Positions 1 through 6,961 of a stretch of 16,580 nucleotides of DNA are shown here, one piece after another (within the stretch, counting starts at the first letter, position 1; each line of letters opens with the position of its first letter). This stretch comes from Candidatus Omnitrophota bacterium (GTDB lineage Bacteria > Omnitrophota > Gorgyraeia > Gygaellales > Profunditerraquicolaceae). The notes under the pieces were generated by a model. It had not been told where the DNA came from. It ran no database searches and was given only the letters and a program-made list of their open reading frames with translations. The translations under genes and the position numbers were made by a program. Location of the stretch: the NCBI GenBank assembly GCA_028719265.1, contig JAQUKF010000014.1:1-16580 (forward strand), written 5' to 3'.

Positions 1-368
1 CCTCCGCTGTCGCTTATCCTCTTAATTACTTCCTCATAATTTGCCAAGAGTTTATTTTGGGCCGCCTCGTCCTTGGCCAGCTGGGCAATCTCCCAGAGAT
101 TATATTGAATCCGGTAGAAACCGTTGAAACCTATATCCTTCTGCCAGGCAGCAAGAACATCTTTAGAAGCCAATGTTTGGGGCCAACTTGCATCGTTATG
201 AAAACCTCTGCCGCTTAAATCAATGTTGGCTTTGTATATTTTAGGAAGGGGAACGGAAGGAGAGTTTAAATCCAGGGTCACTTCGAGCTCTTCCTGGGGC
301 TGGGCAAAACAGGTATTAACCCAGGGGAAAAGCGACAAGAACAAAAATATTAACGTTCGATGGAGCAT
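1..368 (-). CDS. Secreted protein, 5' end only; possible GH39-like glycoside hydrolase
   Basis: Only the first 122 codons are in the window; the gene runs off the left edge. The start ATG (368-366) lies 19 bases after the stop of the YmdB-like gene, with a modest AGAGG-type ribosome site about ten bases upstream, so it is probably the last-read gene of that operon. Residues 1-22 form a clear signal peptide (MLHRTLIFLFLSLFPW..., cleavage near CFA/QPQ), so the product is exported. Residues 28-55 look like a beta-rich N-terminal strand region. Residues 70-122 (AAWQKDIGFNGFYRIQYNLWE, then NYEEVIKRISDSGG) resemble the start of a TIM-barrel glycoside hydrolase of the GH39 type, where a tyrosine/tryptophan-rich strand is followed by a helix ending in a glycine turn. 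The catalytic glutamates would lie outside the window, so the family assignment is tentative. Export is well supported. Confidence 0.6.
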   Translation of the reverse strand, partial: MLHRTLIFLFLSLFPWVNTCFAQPQEELEVTLDLNSPSVPLPKIYKANIDLSGRGFHNDASWPQTLASKDVLAAWQKDIGFNGFYRIQYNLWEIAQLAKDEAAQNKLLANYEEVIKRISDSG

Positions 369-387
369 AATCGGCGCCTCTAACCGT

Positions 388-1167
388 CTAAAGTTTTTTC
401 TGTACCCTTGCAATCGAAACAGCCTTGCCGGTTGCTTCGTCAATCTCCAAAAGCGCGCCATGCAACTGGATATCGCTATCTGCAACTTCAAATTTGACCG
501 GGATAGAGCTTAGGAAGCGCGTAAGCACATCCTCTACTCTTCTGCCGATAACCGAATCGTAAGGACCGGTCATGCCCGCGTCGGTTATATAGGCGCACCC
601 TCCTGGTAGAATCTTCTCATCGGCCGTCTGGATATGGGTGTGTGTACCCAAAACCGCGGAGACCTTACCGTCCAGATACCGGCCCAAGGCTATCTTCTCG
701 GAAGTAGCCTCCGCGTGGATATCCACGATAATGATCTTTGTTTCTTTCGCAAGCTCCTGAGCGGCCTTCAATGCAGCCTTAAAAGGGCATTCCAGGGCAT
801 CCATAAAAACCCGCCCGTTGACGTTGATCACGCCCACCTTAACCCCTTTCCTGGAACTAAACACCGCCGCTCCCCGGCCCGGGGCGCCGGCGGGAAAATT
901 TAACGGCCGCAGGATGCGCTCCTCCTGGTTGATCAACGCGAAGATCTCGCTCTTCTTCCAGATATGATCCCCCGAAGTGATCACGTCCACCCCCGATGAA
1001 AAAATCTCTGCGGAAACCTTGGAGGTTATCCCCGAACCACCCGAGGCATTCTCGGCGTTGGCGATAACAAAATCCACCCCCTCCTCCTGTTTAAGGAAAG
1101 GCACCAGTTTCTTAACCGCCTCCCTGCCGGGCTTTCCTACGATATCGCCGATAAAAAGTATCTTCAT
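388..1167 (-). CDS. ymdB: YmdB/TIGR00282-family metallophosphoesterase
   Basis: A 259-residue cytosolic calcineurin-like phosphoesterase of the YmdB family, whose Bacillus member hydrolyses 2',3'-cyclic nucleotides (and cAMP) and affects biofilm/motility decisions. Full length for the family (about 260). The metal-site motifs are in order: GDIVGKPG with Asp8, NAENASGG with Glu39 and Asn40, SGDHIWKK with Asp67 and His68, His151 in the DIHAEATSEK segment, and GTHTHIQT with His176 and His178. The residue at 67 is Asn in the Bacillus enzyme (GNH motif) and is Asp here, a conservative change in a metal ligand. The start ATG has a GGGGAT site five bases upstream. It follows rny by 101 bases, the same pairing as ymdA(rny)-ymdB in Bacillus, which suggests linked roles in RNA turnover and signalling. 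It is probably transcribed with rny. Confidence 0.92.
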   Translation of the reverse strand: MKILFIGDIVGKPGREAVKKLVPFLKQEEGVDFVIANAENASGGSGITSKVSAEIFSSGVDVITSGDHIWKKSEIFALINQEERILRPLNFPAGAPGRGAAVFSSRKGVKVGVINVNGRVFMDALECPFKAALKAAQELAKETKIIIVDIHAEATSEKIALGRYLDGKVSAVLGTHTHIQTADEKILPGGCAYITDAGMTGPYDSVIGRRVEDVLTRFLSSIPVKFEVADSDIQLHGALLEIDEATGKAVSIARVQKKL

Positions 1168-1268
1168 AACTATCCCCGTATGTTTATCCCCGCCGCCCTC
1201 GGGCTTAAAATAAGCCGCGGCAGCCGACAGAAGCTTACGCGCCGGGTTATATTATTAAAACTGAATTC

Positions 1269-2825
1269 TTATTTTGCGTACTCGATGGCGCGCATTTCAC
1301 GGATCACTGTAACCTTGATCTGTCCCGGATATTCCATTCCTTCTTCTATCTTCTTGCGTATATCCCTGGCCATGGCAACGGCGTCATTATCATTTATTTT
1401 TTCCGGCTGCACGATCACGCGGATCTCGCGTCCAGCCTGGATGGCAAAAGACTTTTCGACGCCCTTAAAAAGGTTGGCTATCGACTCCAGCTTATCCAGG
1501 CGTTTTACATATGTCTCGAGAGTTTCCCTCCTGGCGCCCGGCCGGGCTGCGCTTACCGCATCGGCAGCCACAGCCAAAACAGCATATAGGCTTTGAGGTA
1601 CGGCCTCTTCATGATGCGATTCGATCGCCCCCATTACTTCGGAACTCTCGTTGTATTTTTTCGCCAGTTCCGCCCCTATCTTTGCATGCGTACCCTCAAC
1701 CTGATGATCTACCGCCTTGCCGATATCATGCAGGAGACCTATTCTGCGCCCCAGCTTAAAATCAAGCCCAAGCTCCGAAGCCATTATCCCCAGCAAAAAA
1801 GATACCTCCTTGGAATGCTGCAGCGCGTTCTGGCCATAGCTGGTGCGGTATTTAAGCCTTCCCAGCAGCTTGATTATTTCAGGATGCAAACCGTTAATTC
1901 CCGCCTCGAAAGCCGCCCGCTCCCCCTCTTCACGGATCTTTTCCTCCATCTCCTTCTTGGTCTTTTCGACTATCTCCTCAATGCGCCCGGGATGGATCCT
2001 GCCGTCTGAAATAAGTTTCTCCAGGCTCAAACGGGCAATCTCCCTGCGCACGGCGTCAAACCCGGATAAGGTAACCGCCTCGGGAGTATCGTCAATGATC
2101 ACGTCCACTCCGGTGGCCATCTCCAATGCTCGAATATTCCTGCCCTCCCTGCCGATTACCCTGCCCTTCATTTCATCGTTGGGCAAAGTCACTACGCTTA
2201 CGGTAGATTCCACCGTATGCTCTGCCGCACAACGCTGGATAGCCAGGCTCAATATCTCACGGGCTTTCTTGTCCGCAATACCCCGCACCTCTTCTTCCTG
2301 GCGCCTGATAACAACTGCCTTTTCGTTATTCAATTCTTCATTCAGCCGGCCGAGCAAAATCTGCTTTGCCTCTTCCGCCGAAAGAGAGGAAATCTTTTGC
2401 AGCCTCTCCTTCTCCTCGGCCACCAAGGCGTGCAAATGGCTGTCTTTTGACTTTAAGGTTTCCTCCTGCTTCTTGATATTGTCATTACGGAGATCTATCT
2501 CTTTCTCTTTCTTTTCCAAGAGATCGAGCCTGCGGTCTATATTCTCCTCTTTTTGCGTCAATCTCTTCTCAAGGTTGGAGATTTCCTGCTTGCGGTCCTT
2601 GGTTTCCTGTTCAAAATCCTGGCGCATGCGATGCAAGAGGTCTTTAGCTTCCAGCTCCGCTTCGCGGCGCTTATCTAAAACCTCTTTGTTGGCCACTTCC
2701 AGGATATGCTCGGCTTCTGCTTCCGCGCTCTTTAACCTCTTTTCGGCTATGCGCTTACGCAGGGAATAACCGACATAAACAGCGGCCAAAGCAACAAATA
2801 ATATTGCCACTATATTGAGAGCCAT
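1269..2825 (-). CDS. rny: Ribonuclease Y
   Basis: A 518-residue membrane-bound endoribonuclease that initiates mRNA decay; length is normal for the family. Residues 4-21 are a single N-terminal transmembrane segment (LNIVAILFVALAAVYVGY). Residues 25-185 are a long charged coiled coil, and about 205-265 a KH RNA-binding domain with the loop GRVIGREGRNIR (221-232). Residues about 330-425 are an HD phosphohydrolase domain with His337, the HD doublet His366-Asp367 in LLHDIGK, and Asp422 in AADAVSAARPG. The C-terminal RNase Y tail ends in PGQIKVTVIREMRAIEYAK. The start is supported by GGGAGG seven bases upstream of the ATG. It lies 45 bases after the folate cyclo-ligase gene and 101 bases before the YmdB-like gene, so co-transcription is likely. 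Nothing in it is truncated. Confidence 0.97.
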   Translation of the reverse strand: MALNIVAILFVALAAVYVGYSLRKRIAEKRLKSAEAEAEHILEVANKEVLDKRREAELEAKDLLHRMRQDFEQETKDRKQEISNLEKRLTQKEENIDRRLDLLEKKEKEIDLRNDNIKKQEETLKSKDSHLHALVAEEKERLQKISSLSAEEAKQILLGRLNEELNNEKAVVIRRQEEEVRGIADKKAREILSLAIQRCAAEHTVESTVSVVTLPNDEMKGRVIGREGRNIRALEMATGVDVIIDDTPEAVTLSGFDAVRREIARLSLEKLISDGRIHPGRIEEIVEKTKKEMEEKIREEGERAAFEAGINGLHPEIIKLLGRLKYRTSYGQNALQHSKEVSFLLGIMASELGLDFKLGRRIGLLHDIGKAVDHQVEGTHAKIGAELAKKYNESSEVMGAIESHHEEAVPQSLYAVLAVAADAVSAARPGARRETLETYVKRLDKLESIANLFKGVEKSFAIQAGREIRVIVQPEKINDNDAVAMARDIRKKIEEGMEYPGQIKVTVIREMRAIEYAK

Positions 2826-2870
2826 TTCTATCCTCCCTGTTGATCTTGCTTATTGACTGCCCGCAGGAGA

Positions 2871-3431
2871 TTAGGAGAAGATAACTTGCTTGATGGTTAC
2901 GTCGTGATTGGCGGTAGGTACCAAAGGTAAGATTTGAAAGTCAAAAGCCAGCCCTATGGAAGGCATATTATCGGAAAGCGCGCCCAAGAAACGATCATAG
3001 CAGCCTTTACCGCGCCCAAGACGGTTGCCTTTTCTATCAAAAGCCAACCCCGGGACAATAATCAAATCCAGCTCGTCCGGGTCAACTAATGCTCTTGACG
3101 CAGGCTCCAAAACCCCGTAGGGCCCTTCTTTCAACCTGGAGTGGTCTTCTAATACGGCTGGCTGCATAATTTCTCTATCTCTTCTACAAACTGGCACGCA
3201 TATAAGCTTGCCCATCTTTTTGGCTTCCTTGATCATCTCTTCTGTTTTTACTTCACCACCAAAGGCGACGTAAAACATCACTATCTTTGCCTTTTTAAAA
3301 ACCTTATTCCTTAAAAGTTTTCTCTGGATAATCCTACTTTTTCGGCTTCGGTCTTCCTCCTTCTGAGTTTTTAATGCTAAAAGAATCTTACTACGTATTT
3401 TTCCTTTTGTCAACCCTGCACCTTTATTCAT
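2871..3431 (-). CDS. fau: 5-formyltetrahydrofolate cyclo-ligase
   Basis: Converts 5-formyl-THF to 5,10-methenyl-THF using ATP, returning a dead-end folate to the one-carbon pool. As called from the ATG at 3431 it has 186 residues, typical for the family (180-200). The N-terminal basic helices (residues 8-48, KGKIRSKILLALK and following) match the substrate-lid region. PGLAFD (127-132) and RLGRGKGCYDR (137-147) are the hallmark ATP-binding motif. The frame stays open upstream to a TTG at 3506 that would overlap the end of nifU. I prefer 3431 because the added 25 residues do not look like the family, but neither start has an ideal ribosome site, so the N-terminus is uncertain. It follows metV and nifU, which fits a folate/one-carbon role. 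In gammaproteobacteria this gene is usually next to 6S RNA; here 6S RNA lies elsewhere in the window. Confidence 0.9.
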   Translation of the reverse strand: MNKGAGLTKGKIRSKILLALKTQKEEDRSRKSRIIQRKLLRNKVFKKAKIVMFYVAFGGEVKTEEMIKEAKKMGKLICVPVCRRDREIMQPAVLEDHSRLKEGPYGVLEPASRALVDPDELDLIIVPGLAFDRKGNRLGRGKGCYDRFLGALSDNMPSIGLAFDFQILPLVPTANHDVTIKQVIFS

Positions 3432-3496
3432 ATCTCTCGATCTATCAATATTTTTTGCGCTTGATAAAAATTTCTCCGGCGGAAACGCCTCCAACC

Positions 3497-3934
3497 CTAA
3501 AGACAAGTCTCCCCTTCGTGGGTATGTTCTTTGTCGTCAAAGGGGACAGGTTTACCCTGTTTTTTGTAATAATCCTTTAAGGCCGAACGCAACGCCTCCT
3601 CCGCCAAAACCGAGCAATGCATCTTCTTGGGCGGAAGGCCGCCTAACGCCTGCGCAACGGCGGCGTTGGTGATGGTCAAGGCTTCACTGATAGTCTTGCC
3701 CTTGACCATTTCCGTAACCATTGAGCTGGTGGCTACCGCCGCCCCGCAACCGAATGTTTTGAATTTTATGTCCACGATCACTTCATTTTCTATTTTCAGG
3801 TACATTTTCATTACGTCACCGCACACGGGGTTGCCGACTGTACCGACACCGCTGGCATCCGGGATCTCCCCGACATTGCGGGGATTGGTAAAATGATCCA
3901 TTACCTTTTCACTGTAAGGAAACTGTTCTGTCAT
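3497..3934 (-). CDS. nifU: NifU/IscU-type iron-sulfur cluster scaffold
   Basis: A 145-residue scaffold on which [2Fe-2S]/[4Fe-4S] clusters are built from cysteine-derived sulfur before transfer to apoproteins. The three cluster cysteines are present: Cys38 in GNPVCGD, Cys63 in FGCGAA and Cys107 in KKMHCSVLAEEAL. So is Asp40, which makes transferred clusters labile in the family. The LPPKKMHC segment is the chaperone-recognition equivalent of LPPVK. There is no C-terminal Nfu domain, so this is the IscU-length form. The tail (KEHTHEGETCL) carries two histidines and an extra Cys. The ATG begins one base after the metV stop (TAA-T-ATG), and no Shine-Dalgarno is visible before it, which points to translation by re-initiation after metV. 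No cysteine desulfurase gene is in the window. Confidence 0.95.
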   Translation of the reverse strand: MTEQFPYSEKVMDHFTNPRNVGEIPDASGVGTVGNPVCGDVMKMYLKIENEVIVDIKFKTFGCGAAVATSSMVTEMVKGKTISEALTITNAAVAQALGGLPPKKMHCSVLAEEALRSALKDYYKKQGKPVPFDDKEHTHEGETCL

Positions 3935-3935
3935 A

Positions 3936-4586
3936 TTATTTCAGGGTTAGCTTGCGGGGATTCAAGGCCTTTTGATAGTCCCTGCCGCCGTGAATCCTTC
4001 TGATCTTATCCAGGTTATTGCCGGATTCCAATTCCTTATAAATCAACACCCAAACACAATCCTTCTCGTTATCCACTTCACATTTGCCTCTATTTACCCC
4101 TCCGCAGGGTCCATTCAAAAGCCCCTTTGGACAAAGGGTAACCGGACAAATCCCGCCCGTCAAAGCCAGCACGCATTCCGCGCACATTGAGCATTTTTCG
4201 TAAAAATCCCCCTGCCCGTCCATAGTCGCGCTGAAAAAAGTATTATTCGCCGGGATAACTGTTTTTTTGAGGCGGCTGTTATTTTTTACGGATTGGACGC
4301 CTAGGCCACAGGCCAGGACCAGGACGGCATCACAGGAACCCAGGACCTTCATATTCCTGGCTAATTCCGTTTTTATCTGTGGCGCCAGGCATGGAGCCTG
4401 TGGCAGGCATGTTCCCAAAACCGTCTTACCGGCGGACTCAAGTATAGCTTTCATCTTGTCCAACTCGGGCTGCCCGCCGCTCTTGCAAATTGTGGCACAC
4501 TCGCCGCAGCCAACCAAGAACAAGCTCTTATAACCCTTCAGGCTTTCCAATATCTCTTCTATCGGTTTCTGTTGACTGACAATCAT
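3936..4586 (-). CDS. metV: MetV-type methylenetetrahydrofolate reductase partner (MthfrC domain)
   Basis: A 216-residue cysteine-rich protein matching the MTHFR C-terminal/MetV family. In acetogens this subunit pairs with MetF in reducing methylene-THF and is thought to bring in an Fe-S cluster and zinc. I count 15 cysteines in two groups: GCGECATIC (26-34), Cys60/66/85/93, then KCSMCAEC (131-138), GGICPVTLC (144-152), GPCGGVNRGKC (159-169) and Cys177 before VWVLIY. The second block with GLLNGPCGG is the diagnostic part. No metF lies in the window, so the partner must be encoded elsewhere or be absent. It heads the gene run metV-nifU-fau; a scaffold co-translated with a cluster-binding protein makes sense. 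The ATG sits only seven bases after a good -10 box, with no ribosome site (see the promoter entry), so the message may be leaderless. Confidence 0.85.
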   Translation of the reverse strand: MIVSQQKPIEEILESLKGYKSLFLVGCGECATICKSGGQPELDKMKAILESAGKTVLGTCLPQAPCLAPQIKTELARNMKVLGSCDAVLVLACGLGVQSVKNNSRLKKTVIPANNTFFSATMDGQGDFYEKCSMCAECVLALTGGICPVTLCPKGLLNGPCGGVNRGKCEVDNEKDCVWVLIYKELESGNNLDKIRRIHGGRDYQKALNPRKLTLK

Positions 4587-4826
4587 AATAAAAATTTTAA
4601 CACAGTTTCCTGCTTACCTCAAGCCCAAATATGGGACAACTTGGCCAATAATGACTTTTAAATACGTAAACTGCTTGGCGAAATTTAAACTCCCTATAGT
4701 CCTGAACTTCATTTTTTACGCGAAAGGCCTGCGAACGCAGGAAGGAAATGGGCGGGGCTGAACTCCCTTGAGTGATCCTAAGCTATCATACAGAGAACCG
4801 CCTTTCCTTAAATACCCGCCATTGTT
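4587..4826 (-). other. Intergenic region between the helicase gene and metV
   Basis: This 240-base gap holds the helicase 3' end and the metV promoter. It contains an inverted repeat CCTGCG-AA-CGCAGG (4728-4741), which can form a short GC hairpin in the helicase transcript. No clean T-run follows it (the next bases on the minus strand are CCTTTCGCGT), so I do not call it a terminator. A looser long-range pairing (GGAAA-GGCGG with CCGCC-CA-TTTCC, about 4743-4807) encloses the region just after the helicase stop. An 8-base palindrome TTGGCCAA is at 4641-4648. I see no coding region here on either strand. Confidence 0.35.
4594..4622 (-). promoter_or_regulatory. Predicted sigma70-type promoter of metV
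   Basis: On the minus strand TTGAGG (4622-4617, four of six matches to TTGACA) is followed by a 17-base spacer and TAAAAT (4599-4594, five of six matches to TATAAT). The -10 box ends seven bases before the metV ATG, so the expected transcription start falls at or next to the start codon. A CCCA/TGGG inverted repeat (4624-4635) lies immediately upstream of the -35 box and could bind a regulator, but it is short. The boxes are seen directly; the leaderless reading is inferred. Confidence 0.55.
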
Positions 4827-6854
4827 TTACTCCCGGAAATACTCCTCGATGCTTTCAAAAAACTCTCTATTCCTCTGGCGTTTTTCCCCGAGGATATCGT
4901 CAATATCCACATCGTCCAAGCCGTTCATCCCTCCCGGGGTCTGTATATCGACAAATTTATTAATCAACCCGCCGTCTTCCAGAAAACGGGACACCTGGGT
5001 AAAAACCGATCCCCCTCCATCCATAAAACTCCTGGGGGATCTGTCTATATGCGGCTTTAACAGGAACAAATTTACCTTTGCCCGTGTTGCGGCTACATAA
5101 AACAGGCGGCGTTCCTCCTCTATTTCCTCGGCTGTTTCCAGGGAAAGGTATGAGGGAAGGTGTCCTTCAGCGACATAGATCAGGAATACCGTATGCCATT
5201 CCAGGCCCTTGGCCGAATGTATCGTAGAAAGAGTTAATGCCGTATCATCCTTATCCCTTCTTCCTGCTTCAACCAGGCTTCTTTCCGGGGGTTCCAAAGC
5301 CATATCCACCAAAAATTGCTCTGTAGTTTTATAGCGTTCTGCGATCCTTAGAAGCGAATCAAGATCGCTTAAGCGCTTATTAAAATCGTCATACTTGTTC
5401 TTCAATAACGGTTGATAATAAACAAGGAACTTTTCTATCGTTTTGGCCGGGCCGTCGCGGCGGCAATCAACCTCTCTCAAAAGCCCCAGCAGCCTGGACA
5501 AATCTTCGTTATTAGGAAAGTCCTTTTTTTCTTTGGTCTCCCCTGAAAGTGTTTCGATAATTTTACCGGCTGTTTTAGGGCCTATCTTGGGGATCAGTAA
5601 AAGTGCGCGCAGCCAGCTTACCTGGTCGGAATTATTGTAGGCAACACGCAAGTAACTCAATATATCTTTTATATGCGCTGCCTCCACGAATTTCTGCCCG
5701 CCGTATTTTACAAAAGGGATATTGCGGCTGGCCAGCTCAATCTCCAGATCGTTAGAGTGCCATCCCGAACGGAAAAGCACGGCTATATCCTTCAAAGCCA
5801 CATCCTCTTCCCTTAATTCCAAAATTTTATCGGCAACATAACGCGACTGTGAATTTTCGTCCGGACAATCCAGAAAAACCGGGATACCTCCGTCTCTTTT
5901 CTTTGTATAAAGGTGCTTCTCGAACTTCTCCTTGGCCTGTGCAATTACCGCATTGGTCAAATCCAGTATCGGCTGCGTGGAACGGTAATTCTCTTCCAGG
6001 GTAATGATCCTGGCGTCTTTGAATATCTTCGGGAAATCAATGATGTTCTTGAAATTCGCCCCCCGGAAAGAATAGATGCTCTGGGCGTCGTCCCCAACCA
6101 CCATGATATTCCCATGGTCGGCGGCTAAAAGACAGGCGATATGCGCCTGGAGCTTATTGGTATCCTGATATTCGTCAACCATTATATATTTATACTTGGC
6201 GCAGATGCCCGCACGCGCATCTGCGTGCCTGCTTAATAAATCTCTCAGGAAGACCAGCAGGTCATCATAATCTAAAAGTGATTTATCGCGCTTATACTTA
6301 TTGTATTCCTGGCGGATTCTTTTGATCTGCTCGCTGAATCCCATGAATTGGGGATATTCATCATAGATTACGTCGGAGATCTCCTCGGATTTATTCACGC
6401 TCTTGGAAATTATCTCCAGGATAGCGTGCTTACGCGGGAAGCGCTTTTCGGATTTGTGGTACCCTAGCTGCGTGCGCAATAAATTTACGGCATCTTCGGC
6501 ATCCGACTGATCAAGGATGGTAAAATTATTGCTCATTCCCATGAGTTTGGCATACTTCCTCAGGGTCATATTGGCAAAAGAATGAAACGTCCCTCCGGAT
6601 ATCCTCTTGCAACGCTCATCCAGAAGGAGACTGGCCCTGCGCAACATTTCCTCGGCTGCCCTGCGCGTAAAGGTAAGCAGCAGGATCTGCTCGGGATTAA
6701 CTCCCTGCTCAACCAAATAGGCTGCCCGGTGCACCAAAACTCGGGTTTTGCCGCTCCCTGCACCGGCAATAACCAGGTATGCCCCGCTAATTGATTCGAC
6801 AGCTTCAAGCTGCGCCTTGTTAAGTTCTTTTTTATAATCTATCTTTTTATGCAT
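4827..6854 (-). CDS. uvrD: UvrD/PcrA/Rep-family ATP-dependent DNA helicase
   Basis: A 675-residue superfamily 1A 3'-5' DNA helicase, somewhat shorter than E. coli UvrD. Motifs in order: Q-motif LNKAQLEAV (11-19), Walker A AGAGSGKT (30-37), LTFTRRAAEEM (60-70), the GTFHSFA segment (88-94), Walker B DEYQDTN (227-233), motif III VVGDDAQSIYSFRGA (252-266), motif IV LEENYRS (286-292), motif V STIHSAKGLEW (543-553) and motif VI ERRLFYVAATRAK (581-593). The C-terminal tail (610-675) is acidic and lacks the usual PcrA Tudor-like basic end. Its role in repair or replication-fork processing follows from the family; which member it represents (UvrD, PcrA, Rep) cannot be settled here. The ATG at 6854 has no clear Shine-Dalgarno, but a promoter lies 20 bases upstream and the conserved N-terminus begins right after the start. 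Confidence 0.95.
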   Translation of the reverse strand: MHKKIDYKKELNKAQLEAVESISGAYLVIAGAGSGKTRVLVHRAAYLVEQGVNPEQILLLTFTRRAAEEMLRRASLLLDERCKRISGGTFHSFANMTLRKYAKLMGMSNNFTILDQSDAEDAVNLLRTQLGYHKSEKRFPRKHAILEIISKSVNKSEEISDVIYDEYPQFMGFSEQIKRIRQEYNKYKRDKSLLDYDDLLVFLRDLLSRHADARAGICAKYKYIMVDEYQDTNKLQAHIACLLAADHGNIMVVGDDAQSIYSFRGANFKNIIDFPKIFKDARIITLEENYRSTQPILDLTNAVIAQAKEKFEKHLYTKKRDGGIPVFLDCPDENSQSRYVADKILELREEDVALKDIAVLFRSGWHSNDLEIELASRNIPFVKYGGQKFVEAAHIKDILSYLRVAYNNSDQVSWLRALLLIPKIGPKTAGKIIETLSGETKEKKDFPNNEDLSRLLGLLREVDCRRDGPAKTIEKFLVYYQPLLKNKYDDFNKRLSDLDSLLRIAERYKTTEQFLVDMALEPPERSLVEAGRRDKDDTALTLSTIHSAKGLEWHTVFLIYVAEGHLPSYLSLETAEEIEEERRLFYVAATRAKVNLFLLKPHIDRSPRSFMDGGGSVFTQVSRFLEDGGLINKFVDIQTPGGMNGLDDVDIDDILGEKRQRNREFFESIEEYFRE

Positions 6855-6874
6855 GGGGATATTTTGTGCATATC

Positions 6875-6902
6875 ATTCTAAACCTTAACCGTTTTATTGC
6901 AA
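6875..6902 (-). promoter_or_regulatory. Predicted sigma70-type promoter of the helicase gene
   Basis: TTGCAA (6902-6897), a 16-base spacer and TAGAAT (6880-6875, five of six to TATAAT) on the minus strand. The -10 box ends 20 bases before the helicase ATG, predicting a leader of roughly a dozen bases. It lies in the 107-base gap after the stop of the large methyltransferase-like gene, suggesting the helicase is transcribed separately. Confidence 0.5.
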
Positions 6903-6961
6903 GATAAATGTTGAATGGAAGGTTGCGGCTAAAAGGCAGGATTGTCGTGCCGAAAATGTTT

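Noticed and set aside
1843..2769. A 308-residue open frame on the plus strand opposite rny
   Set aside because: It is rich in Ser/Leu/Ile as expected for the antisense of a Lys/Glu-rich coiled coil, has no recognisable domain, and lies wholly within a certain gene.
3432..3506. TTG start for the folate cyclo-ligase overlapping nifU
   Set aside because: The added 25 residues do not resemble the family and would make it unusually long; kept only as an alternative.
4624..4635. CCCAAATATGGG, which looks like a eukaryotic CArG box
   Set aside because: The context is bacterial; at most it is a short inverted repeat next to the metV promoter.
6903..6961. Possible terminator after the giant gene (GGCA...TGCC followed by TTTT on the minus strand)
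   Set aside because: The stem is only four pairs with a mismatch above it, too weak to call.
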